NCBI RefSeq assembly: GCF_017995835.1
Contig: NZ_JAGOID010000019.1
Span: 1-39,226 of the forward strand
Length of the DNA: 39,226 bases
DNA from: Amaricoccus sp.
GTDB taxonomy: Bacteria > Pseudomonadota > Alphaproteobacteria > Rhodobacterales > Rhodobacteraceae
Direction of reading: 5' to 3'
Position numbers and translations under genes: made by a program. The notes below the pieces were generated by a model. It had not been told where the DNA came from. It searched no databases and was given only the letters and a program-made list of their open reading frames with translations. Every line of letters begins with the position of its first letter. Position 1 is the stretch's first letter. This document shows positions 26,561 to 37,722 of this stretch, in pieces.

Positions 26561-27979
26561 TTGGACCTCGCCCGCATCGCCGACCGCCTGACCCGCACGA
26601 TAGAGGACCAGGTCCAGGAGATCGGCGGCCTGTTCGACCCGGTGATCCGCCTCGGCGTCACCGGGCTGTCGCGCGCCGGCAAGACCGTGTTCGTCACCTC
26701 GCTCGTCGCCAACCTGCTCGAGCGCGCCCGGATGCCGCAGCTCCGCGCCGCGGCGCAGGGCCGCTTCCTCGCCGCCTACCTGCAACCGCAGCCCGACCAC
26801 ACGGTGCCGCGCTTTCCCTTCGAGGACCACCTCGCCGCGCTGCTCGCGCCGGAGCCGCGCTGGCCGAACGGCACGCGCTCGATCTCGACGCTGCGCCTGT
26901 CGCTGCGCCTCGCGCCCTCGGGCTTCCTCGCGCCGCTCTCGGGGCCGCGCACAGTCCACCTCGACATCACCGACTATCCCGGCGAATGGCTGCTCGACCT
27001 GCCGCTGATGAGCCTCTCGTTCACCGAATGGTCGCTGTCCGCAATCGCCGCCGCGCGCTCGCCGGCCCGCGCGCGGCTGGCCGAAGGCTGGCTTGCCCGA
27101 CTCGAGCCCCGCGACCCTGCCGCGCCGCTCGACGAGAGCACGAGCCGGGAGCTGGCGGCCGAGTTCACCGCCTATCTCCGGGCCGCCCGCGAGGCCGGGC
27201 TCTCCTCCGTCGCCCCCGGCCGGTTCCTCATGCCGGGCGACCTCGAAGGTTCGCCCGCGCTCACCTTCTCGCCCTTGCCGCGCCCGGACCGGACGCCCTC
27301 CGGCTCGCTCTGGCGCGCGTTCGACAAGCGCTTCGAGTCCTACAAGCGCGTCGTGGTCGAGCCGTTCTTCCGCAACCACTTCGCTCGGCTCGACCGTCAG
27401 GTCGTGCTGATCGACGCACTTGGCGCCCTGCACGACGGACCCCGCGCCGTCGAGGATCTGCGCGTCGCGATGACCGACATCCTCGGCTGCTTCCGCCCCG
27501 GCGCAAACTCCTGGCTCGCGCCGATCCTCGGCCGGCGGATCGACCGCATCCTCTTTGCCGCCACCCGCGCCGACCACGTCCACCACACGCAGCACGCCCG
27601 CCTCGCCGCCGTGGCCGAGGCCTTGGTCGCCGAGGCCCGCAGTCGCGCCCGCTTTCGCGGCGCCGAAACCGCGGCCATGGCGATCGCGAGCCTGCGCGCC
27701 ACCACCGAAGCGACGGTGACCCGCGACGGCCGCGCCATCGACGTCGTCCGCGGCCGCAGCCTCGACACCGGCGAGGAGGTCGCGGTCTTCCCCGGCGACC
27801 TGCCCGAGGACGTCGCGAACCTGCTCGCCGGCGCCCGCGGCGCGGGCGCCGGCCGCGAGGCGGCGGCCTGGCGGGTTCCCCGTTTCGCCCCGCCGCGCCT
27901 GTCCCAGGCCCCGGGCGACGGCCTGCCCCATATCCGGCTCGATCGGGCCGCGGAGTTCCTGTTCGGAGACAAGCTGTGA
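26561..27979 (+). CDS. ycjX: YcjX-family GTPase-like protein (DUF463)
   Basis: A 472-residue P-loop protein of the YcjX family, stress-linked in enterobacteria and of unknown exact function. The N-terminal P-loop is GLSRAGKT (35-42). A switch-like DITDYPGEWLLDLPLM lies near 143-158 and VVLIDALGALHDGPRAVEDL near 286-305. The start is TTG at 26561, supported by GGGAG 7 bases upstream and by MDLARIADRLTRTIEDQ as a natural family N-terminus. It forms an operon with ycjF, as in many proteobacteria. Confidence 0.93.
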   Translation: MDLARIADRLTRTIEDQVQEIGGLFDPVIRLGVTGLSRAGKTVFVTSLVANLLERARMPQLRAAAQGRFLAAYLQPQPDHTVPRFPFEDHLAALLAPEPRWPNGTRSISTLRLSLRLAPSGFLAPLSGPRTVHLDITDYPGEWLLDLPLMSLSFTEWSLSAIAAARSPARARLAEGWLARLEPRDPAAPLDESTSRELAAEFTAYLRAAREAGLSSVAPGRFLMPGDLEGSPALTFSPLPRPDRTPSGSLWRAFDKRFESYKRVVVEPFFRNHFARLDRQVVLIDALGALHDGPRAVEDLRVAMTDILGCFRPGANSWLAPILGRRIDRILFAATRADHVHHTQHARLAAVAEALVAEARSRARFRGAETAAMAIASLRATTEATVTRDGRAIDVVRGRSLDTGEEVAVFPGDLPEDVANLLAGARGAGAGREAAAWRVPRFAPPRLSQAPGDGLPHIRLDRAAEFLFGDKL

Positions 27980-27990
27980 GGACGGCCCCG

Positions 27991-28020
27991 ATGCCAGCCC
28001 GAGCCGGCCGACGCGCATGA
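27991..28020 (+). CDS. Nine-codon leader ORF coupled to ycjF
   Basis: ATG at 27991, 8 bases after GAGGA (27978-27982), reads nine codons to a TGA (28018-28020) that overlaps the ycjF ATG as ATGA. ycjF itself has no clear ribosome-binding site, so ribosomes finishing this ORF may restart on ycjF. Confidence 0.35.
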   Translation: MPARAGRRA

Positions 28021-29009
28021 GCCGCGCGCCCGAGCCCTTCGTCATCCCCGCCGCGGCGCTCGGCGAGAGCGACGTCGATCCGGCGAGCGCGCCGCCGCCG
28101 CCCGACGAGCCGCCGACCGGCGCCGCCATGGTGCGCATGGCCGAACTCGCCGCCCGCCCGCCGCGCGGCGGCGGCTGGCTCTGGCCGACGGCAGGCGCGC
28201 TCGTCTCGATGATGATCGGCATCGCCGCCTGGGACTACGTGACCCGTCTGCTCGCCCGCAGCGAGGTGCTCGGAACCGCGGTCCTGCTGCTGATGGGCCT
28301 CTTCGCCCTGCTCCTGCTCGGTCAGGTGGCGCGCGAGCTCCTCGCCATGCGCAAGCTCGCGCGCATCGACGCCTTCCGCGCCGAGGCCAGCGCCGTCACC
28401 GCCGCCGCCGACGCCCGCGCCGCCGCCGCGCTGGCCGAGCGGCTGGCGCGCTTCTACGGCGGCCGGCCCGAGCTCCAGTGGTCGCGCGACACGCTCGCCG
28501 CCGAGCGCGCCCACCTGCTCGACCCCGACGCCATTCTCGCCGTCACCGAGCGCCACCTGCTGGAGCCGCTCGACAACGCCGCCCGCCGCGAGATCGAGGC
28601 GGCCGCCCGCACCGTGGCCGCCGCCACCGCCGTCGTGCCGCTGGCGCTCGTCGACGTCATGGCCGCGGCCTCGCAGAACATCCGCATGATCCGCCGGATC
28701 GCCGAGATCTACGGAGCCCATGCCGGCCTGCTCGGCTCGCTGCGGCTCCTGCGCGAGGTCGCGACGCATCTTCTCGCCACGGGCGCGGTGGCCGTCGGGG
28801 ACGACCTGATCGGCTCCGTCGCGGGCGGCCACCTCGCCGCGCGCCTGTCGCGGCGTTTCGGCGAGGGTGTGGTCAACGGGGCGCTGACCGCCCGCGTGGG
28901 CGTCGCGGCGATGGACGTCTGCCGACCGCTGCCCTTCGTCGCGCTGCCGCGGCCCAGGGTCTCGAACCTGATCGGGCGGGCTCTGACCGGGCTTTTCGGC
29001 AAGGGGTAG
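28017..29009 (+). CDS. ycjF: YcjF-family inner-membrane protein (DUF697, TIGR01620)
   Basis: A 330-residue membrane protein that travels with YcjX. After a Pro-rich cytoplasmic start there are two membrane segments (about 58-78 and 84-104). An alanine-rich helical region and the conserved DUF697 block (IEAAARTVAAATAVVPLALVD, about 199-219) follow. The C-terminus also carries an RRFGEGVVNGALTARVG block typical of the family. The function is not established. The Met at 28017 is the start of a continuous family-like sequence and lies 37 bp after ycjX. Confidence 0.88.
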   Translation: MSRAPEPFVIPAAALGESDVDPASAPPPPDEPPTGAAMVRMAELAARPPRGGGWLWPTAGALVSMMIGIAAWDYVTRLLARSEVLGTAVLLLMGLFALLLLGQVARELLAMRKLARIDAFRAEASAVTAAADARAAAALAERLARFYGGRPELQWSRDTLAAERAHLLDPDAILAVTERHLLEPLDNAARREIEAAARTVAAATAVVPLALVDVMAAASQNIRMIRRIAEIYGAHAGLLGSLRLLREVATHLLATGAVAVGDDLIGSVAGGHLAARLSRRFGEGVVNGALTARVGVAAMDVCRPLPFVALPRPRVSNLIGRALTGLFGKG

Positions 29010-29084
29010 GCGCCGGGCTGACGGACGGGAGGCGGCAGTTGCCGCCACAAGGGGCGCGCAGGTGCGCGCGAGTCTTCTTTGCCT

Positions 29085-29108
29085 GTCCCGCGCGCGTTCG
29101 CGCGGGAC
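29085..29108. terminator. Strong hairpin between ycjF and the methyltransferase
   Basis: GTCCCGCGCG (29085-29094), CGTT loop, CGCGCGGGAC (29099-29108), a perfect 10-bp stem between convergent genes. It probably ends ycjX-ycjF transcription. Confidence 0.5.
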
Positions 29109-29119
29109 CGACTGCTCTC

Positions 29120-29135
29120 CAGGTTAGCTAACCTG
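29120..29135. promoter_or_regulatory. Perfect 16-bp palindrome CAGGTTAGCTAACCTG
   Basis: An uninterrupted, relatively AT-rich dyad, 11 bases after the terminator hairpin and between two convergent genes, where an operator is not expected. Confidence 0.35.
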
Positions 29136-29168
29136 AATGAAAGCCTTGGGTTTCCTTCAATCTGACCG

Positions 29169-29973
29169 TCAGGCGGAGATCCCGCGCACGGCCCAGGCGC
29201 GGGCGACGAACGGGATCGTGCCGTCGGGGGAGCGGGGGAGGTCCTGCGACAGCGCCTCTCGCAGGCGCGCGCAGGCCGGGGGGTCGAGGGTGGCGCAGTA
29301 CCCGGGCGCCGGGCCGGAGCCGAGGGTGAAGGGGCGCCAGTAGTCGTCGAAGTCACGAAAGACTGTCGGGACCGCGAGCGCGGCGCAGGCGACGTCCGCG
29401 AGGCCGGCCGCCTCGGCGAGGGCGCGCCAAGGCCTCCGCCGTACAGAAGGGGAAGCGGCGGTCCTCGGCAAGGTCTGCCGCCGCCGGGTCGAGCGAGGTC
29501 GCGACGGACCAGAAGGCATGGACGAATTCGAGGCCGCCGGAGGGATAGTCCCAGACGTAGAAGGCGACCGTGCCGCCGGGGCGCACGGCGCGGCGCATCT
29601 CGGCGAGCGCCAGCGCCCGGTCGGGCACGAAGTTGAGGACGAGGCCGGAGACCACGATGTCGTGGGCGTGGTCAGGGACGGGCAGCGCCTGCGCGTCGCC
29701 GGGCAGGAGCCGTGCGGTGGCGCCAAGACTGGCGCGGGCCTGCTCGAGGAAGGTCTCGGACGGCTCGACGCCGGTGAGGCTCGCGGGCGCGCAGCGCGCG
29801 ACGATCGTCCCGGCGAGCGCGCCCGTCCCGCAACCGATCTCGAGCCAGTCGAGTCCCGGCGGCGGGTCGACCCAGTCGAGGAAGCGTGCCGCCGTCAACC
29901 GGCTCCAGCGCCCCATGTAGAGGTCATAGCTATCGCCGGCGCTCCAGGCGTCGTGTCGGGACTGCTGGGACAT
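29169..29973 (-). pseudogene. Class I SAM-dependent methyltransferase with a one-base frameshift
   Basis: The N-terminal frame from the Met at 29973 encodes a normal methyltransferase: SAM-binding LEIGCGTG (42-49), GVEPSETFLEQA, and MRRAVRPGGTVAFYVWDYPSG. After FPFCTAEAL the frame turns into Arg-rich nonsense. The true continuation (LAEAAGLADVACAALAVPTV, then FRDFDDYWRPFTLGSGPAPG) lies in another frame and ends at the TGA at 29169. The whole span is 805 nt, one base too many, and the extra base falls in the GGG at about 29420-29422 (plus strand). Repaired, the protein would have about 267 residues. It is a pseudogene or a homopolymer sequencing error. It lies 52 bp after the NdvA-type gene on the same strand. 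Confidence 0.8.
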
Positions 29974-30025
29974 CGCTCCGGCCCTCCCGGGCGGCAGGAT
30001 ACGCCTGCCCGGCCGGGCGCGCCAG

Positions 30026-31795
<1,770 letters not shown>

Positions 31796-32007
31796 GTCCC
31801 GCCTACCGCGCGCTTCGGATCAGCCTTCGCGCGGGGCGGCGTCCGTGGCAAGCGGCCCGAAATGCGCATTGCGGGCCGGGCTCGCCGCGGCTAGAAGCCC
31901 TCGCATGGCGAGGATCGGCTTCACCGCGCGAATTACGTCCCCGGCGTCCTGAGCCGTCTCGGGGCCGCCGGGTCACGTCCCTCTTCGCCCGCGCCCGAGG
32001 ATCTCCC

Positions 32008-34935
<2,928 letters not shown>

Positions 34936-34949
34936 CGCGTCGCGAGGTT

Positions 34950-34980
34950 CGGGCCGCCCCGCAGCTGGCGGAGCGGCCCG
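34950..34980. terminator. Bidirectional terminator-like hairpin between ileS and RTX gene 1
   Basis: CGGGCCGC (34950-34957) pairs with GCGGCCCG (34973-34980), with an inner CCGC/GCGG stem after one mismatch. It lies between the convergent stops at 34935 and 34994. No U-tract is seen. Confidence 0.5.
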
Positions 34981-34993
34981 GCTGGACCCATCG

Positions 34994-35683
34994 TCAGAGG
35001 ATGAAGTCGCTCGACCCGAGCTGGTCGAGGTCGACGTTCAGCAGCGTCAGGCTGCCGTTCGAGCCGAAGTCGAAGACGACGTCGGCGCCACGCTGGTCGG
35101 CGTAGGCGAGCGCCTGCGACGCGGTGGAGAAGTTGAAGTCGTCGAGGTCGATTCGGTCGAGGCCGTTCTCGAAGTCGTAGATCGTGTCGTGGCCGTCGCG
35201 CTTCTCGAACTCGAAGACGTCCGCGTCGGCGCCGCCCCGCACGCGGTCGTTGCCCGAGCCGCCGTCGATGCGGTCGCGGCCGGCATCGCCGAAGAGCGAG
35301 TCGTTGCCCGCGCCCCCGTCGATCTCGTCGTTCCCGTCGTCGCCGCGGATCACGTCCCCGCCATCGCCGCCGTCAAGCTCGTCGTTGCCCGACCCGCCCC
35401 ACATGCGGTCGTTGCCCGCGCCCCCGTCGATCTCGTCGTTGCCGATCCCGCCCGAGAGCGAATCGTCGCCGAGCCCGCCGTCGATCTCGTCGTTCCCGTC
35501 CTCGCCGCGGATCGCGTCGTTGCCCGCGCCGCCGTCGAGCTCGTCGTTGCCGAGGCCGCCATAGATGTGGTCGCCGCCGTCAAGGCCATAGATCTCGTCG
35601 TTGCCGGCGTAACCGCGGATGATGTCCTTGAGGCTCGTGCCGCGCAGGACGTTGGCCCCGCTGGTGCCGTTGATCGTCGCCAT
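34994..35683 (-). CDS. Small RTX calcium-binding protein 1
   Basis: A 229-residue acidic protein. After MATINGTSGANVLRGTSL come 14 consecutive RTX nonapeptides of the GGxGxDxUx type (about 28-153, such as GGAGNDRMW), which fold into a calcium-loaded beta-roll. A C-terminal domain (about 163-229) ends in SSDFIL. An acidic residue followed by three hydrophobic ones at the very end is a known type I secretion signal pattern, and there is no N-terminal signal peptide, so secretion by a type I system is likely, though none is in the window. No enzyme domain is present. It is a paralogue of the RTX protein at 35924-36505 and has a matching 41-bp control element upstream. Confidence 0.9.
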   Translation of the reverse strand: MATINGTSGANVLRGTSLKDIIRGYAGNDEIYGLDGGDHIYGGLGNDELDGGAGNDAIRGEDGNDEIDGGLGDDSLSGGIGNDEIDGGAGNDRMWGGSGNDELDGGDGGDVIRGDDGNDEIDGGAGNDSLFGDAGRDRIDGGSGNDRVRGGADADVFEFEKRDGHDTIYDFENGLDRIDLDDFNFSTASQALAYADQRGADVVFDFGSNGSLTLLNVDLDQLGSSDFIL

Positions 35684-35757
35684 CTCTCGTTCTCCGTCGC
35701 TGATGTTCCGAGTCTGGGACCGCGTCGGTCCCGACGCTTCCGCTATGCCCCGAGTCG

Positions 35758-35798
35758 CCTGACGGCCCCCTGACACCGCCCGTCAGCATTCCGTCAGG
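35758..35798. promoter_or_regulatory. 41-bp dyad element, copy A (promoter of RTX gene 1)
   Basis: CTGAC at 35759-35763 and 35770-35774 (11-bp period) faces GTCAG at 35782-35786 and 35793-35797 (11-bp period), in exact dyad symmetry about 35778. Paired half-sites one helical turn apart are what OmpR-family dimers bind. On the RTX side, minus-strand GTCAGG is followed after 10 bp by CATAGC (35747-35742), a possible -10 box, so the element would cover the -35 region. Fourteen bases (35750-35763) are identical to copy B. Confidence 0.7.
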
Positions 35799-35850
35799 CT
35801 TCGGCATCGTGACGTCGCGCCGCGGCCGCCGCCCCTCCCGAGACGGAAAC

Positions 35851-35878
35851 GGGGACGCGAGGTTGCCCCCGCGTCCCC
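35851..35878 (-). terminator. Terminator of RTX gene 2
   Basis: GGGGACGCG (35851-35859) and CGCGTCCCC (35870-35878), a perfect 9-bp stem with a 10-base loop, 45 bases after the stop at 35924. On the minus strand it is followed by GTTTCC. Confidence 0.5.
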
Positions 35879-35923
35879 GCGCCTCGAACCTCCGCCCCGC
35901 GCAGGAACGGCGACGGCTCCGGA

Positions 35924-36505
35924 TCAAAGGATGAAGTCGCTCGCGCCGAGATCGGCCATATCGGTGTCGCGCACCACCAGTCGGCCCGCGTTCCCGAAGT
36001 CGAACACCACGTCGGCGCCGACCTGGTCGGCGCGGGCCAGCGCCTGGCCGGCATTGGCGAAGTTGAAATCGTCAAGGTCGATCCGGTCGAGGCCGTCCTC
36101 GAAGTCCTCGATCACGTCGCGGCCGTCGCCGCGCTCGAACTCGAAGATGTCCGCGCCCGAGCCGCCGAAGAGCCGGTCGTTGCCGGCGCCGCCCTCGAGC
36201 CGGTCTCGGCCCGCGCCCCCCAGGAGCACGTCGTTGCCCGACCCGCCGTCGAGCTCGTCGTTGCCCGAGCCACCGCGGAGGACGTCGTTGCCCGCACCGC
36301 CGTCGAGCTCGTCGTTGCCGTCGTCCCCGCGCAGGTCGTCATTGCCCGCGCCGCCATCCAGCTCGTCGTTCCCCGTGCCGCCGAAGATGCGGTCGTTGCC
36401 GCCTCTGCCGTCGATCTCGTCGTGGCCGCCGAGGCCGCGGATGATGTCCGCGAGGTTCGTGCCGTCGATCTCGTTGTTCCGGTTGTTGCCGTTGATCGTC
36501 GCCAT
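35924..36505 (-). CDS. Small RTX calcium-binding protein 2
   Basis: A 193-residue paralogue of the neighbouring RTX protein: the same MATING start, 10 RTX nonapeptides (about 25-114) instead of 14, and the same C-terminal domain with DVIEDFEDGLDRIDLDDFNF, QALARADQVGADVVFDFGNAG and the ending GASDFIL. Most of the length difference is whole repeat units. The C-terminal acidic-hydrophobic tail again suggests type I secretion. The Met at 36505 is chosen because it matches the paralogue exactly. It is divergent from the PepSY gene, with control element B between them. Confidence 0.9.
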   Translation of the reverse strand: MATINGNNRNNEIDGTNLADIIRGLGGHDEIDGRGGNDRIFGGTGNDELDGGAGNDDLRGDDGNDELDGGAGNDVLRGGSGNDELDGGSGNDVLLGGAGRDRLEGGAGNDRLFGGSGADIFEFERGDGRDVIEDFEDGLDRIDLDDFNFANAGQALARADQVGADVVFDFGNAGRLVVRDTDMADLGASDFIL

Positions 36506-36617
36506 GATGTCGAGTCCCTTCCGATTATCGGTTCTGCGCCCTTCCGGGCCGCCGTCCGGTCCGCCGCCGCGGCTCCTCCGCCCGGCGCATCCGACACGGC
36601 CTTCATCATCCGAGTCG

Positions 36618-36658
36618 CCTGACACCTGGCTGATGCGCTCCGTCAGCGTCCCGTCAGG
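36618..36658. promoter_or_regulatory. 41-bp dyad element, copy B (shared by RTX gene 2 and the PepSY-kinase operon)
   Basis: CTGAC (36619-36623) and CTGAT (36630-36634) face GTCAG (36642-36646) and GTCAG (36653-36657), with spacings identical to copy A at every position. On the PepSY side GTCAGG is followed after 10 bp by CATGGT (36669-36674); on the RTX side after 10 bp by GATGAA (36607-36602). The element ends 22 bp before the PepSY ATG, so that transcript would have almost no leader. Confidence 0.7.
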
Positions 36659-36680
36659 TCGTCCGAGGCATGGTGTCGGA

Positions 36681-37031
36681 ATGAGATCGCGCGTTCGTCT
36701 CCTCGCCCCGCTCTGCGCCGCCGCGCTGCTCGTCCCGCTCTCCGCGGGCGGTCAGGGCGCATCGCCCCCGGTTGTGGACACCCCGCAGCTCGACCCCGAC
36801 TTCGAACGCGCCCTCGGCGCCGTGCAGAGGGGCGAGATCAAGCGGCTCAGCGACATACTGCCCGGCATAGAGGCGGAGTTCGGCGGCCGCGCCATCGAGA
36901 CGGAGATCGAGACGGACGACGGCCGCTGGGTCTATGAAATCGAGATCCTCACCGCCGACGGGCGGCTTTTCGAGGTGGACGTGGACGCCGTCACGGGCGA
37001 AGTCATCGACGTCGAGGAGGAGGTCGATTGA
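36681..37031 (+). CDS. Exported PepSY-domain protein
   Basis: A 116-residue protein with a signal peptide (about 1-25, RLLAPLCAAALLVPLSAGGQG) and one C-terminal PepSY domain. The PepSY pattern is LSDILPGIEAEFGG, then ETDDGRWVYEIEILTADGRLFEVDVDAVTGEVIDVE, ending in an acidic tail. PepSY domains in exported proteins bind or inhibit partners, and small PepSY proteins often sit next to two-component systems. It is first of three co-directional genes and is followed after 4 bases by the response regulator. If CATGGT is the -10 box, transcription would start at or next to the ATG. No strong ribosome-binding site is seen (GAGG lies 12 bases upstream). Confidence 0.82.
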   Translation: MRSRVRLLAPLCAAALLVPLSAGGQGASPPVVDTPQLDPDFERALGAVQRGEIKRLSDILPGIEAEFGGRAIETEIETDDGRWVYEIEILTADGRLFEVDVDAVTGEVIDVEEEVD

Positions 37032-37035
37032 CCCG

Positions 37036-37722
37036 ATGCGCGCGCTTGCCGTCGAGGATGACCCGCGGATCGCCCGTGATCTCGTCGCGGCGCTGACTGC
37101 GGCGGGGTTCCGCGTCGAGACCGCCGGCGATGGCGAGACGGCGTGGTTCCTCGGCGACACCGAAGACTACGATCTGATCGTTCTCGACCTCGGCCTGCCG
37201 CAGATGGACGGACTTGCCGTGCTGAAGCGCTGGCGGACCAACGGCCGCGAGACGCCGGTGCTGATCCTGAGCGCGCGCGGCACCTGGTCCGAGCGCGTCG
37301 AGGGTATCGACGCCGGCGCCGACGACTACCTGCCGAAGCCCTTTCGCATGGAGGAACTGGTCGCCCGGGCCCGCGCGCTGGTGCGCCGCTCGGCCGGGCG
37401 CGGCGGCGCCGTGCAGGAGGTGGGCGGGCTCGTCATCGACACGACGCGGATGAGCGTCACGCTGAACGGCCGCCCCGTCGGCCTCTCGGCGCTGGAATAC
37501 CGGCTCGTCGCCTTTCTCGCGCTCCAGCCCGGCAAGGTCACGCCGCCCTCCGAACTGCTGGAGCATCTCTACGGCGACGACGACGCCCGCGAGGCGAACG
37601 CGCTCGAGGCGCTGGTGGCCCGGATTCGCCGCAAGGTCGGGACCGGGGTGATCGGCACCCGCCGGGGCTTCGGCTACTTCCTCGAGGAGGGGCTCGACCT
37701 CGACGGCGGGCCGGCCAGGTGA
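37036..37722 (+). CDS. OmpR-family response regulator (PhoP/QseB/PmrA-like)
   Basis: A 228-residue DNA-binding regulator. The receiver domain has E7/D8/D9, the phospho-acceptor D51 in VLDLGLPQMDGL, S79 and K101 (PKPF). The C-terminal winged helix (about 130-222) carries LSALEYRLVAFLALQPGKVTP and ends in VGTGVIGTRRGFGYFLE, typical of OmpR-type regulators. Close relatives bind direct repeats with one-turn spacing, which fits the 11-bp half-sites in elements A and B. AGGAGG within the 3' end of the PepSY gene is its likely ribosome-binding site. The stop overlaps the kinase start. Confidence 0.93.
   Translation: MRALAVEDDPRIARDLVAALTAAGFRVETAGDGETAWFLGDTEDYDLIVLDLGLPQMDGLAVLKRWRTNGRETPVLILSARGTWSERVEGIDAGADDYLPKPFRMEELVARARALVRRSAGRGGAVQEVGGLVIDTTRMSVTLNGRPVGLSALEYRLVAFLALQPGKVTPPSELLEHLYGDDDAREANALEALVARIRRKVGTGVIGTRRGFGYFLEEGLDLDGGPAR

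Noticed and set aside
24805-28020. Very long plus-strand frame across the ABC ATPase, truA and ycjX region
   Set aside because: Arg/Pro-rich nonsense against three clear genes; only its last nine codons have independent support.
31796-32007. T-box or other riboswitch ahead of ileS
   Set aside because: No T-box sequence or specifier structure is visible; only a small hairpin and a 10-bp palindrome.
36670-36684. Four-codon ORF (MVSE) overlapping the PepSY start as ATGA
   Set aside because: Too short to separate from chance and has no ribosome-binding site of its own.
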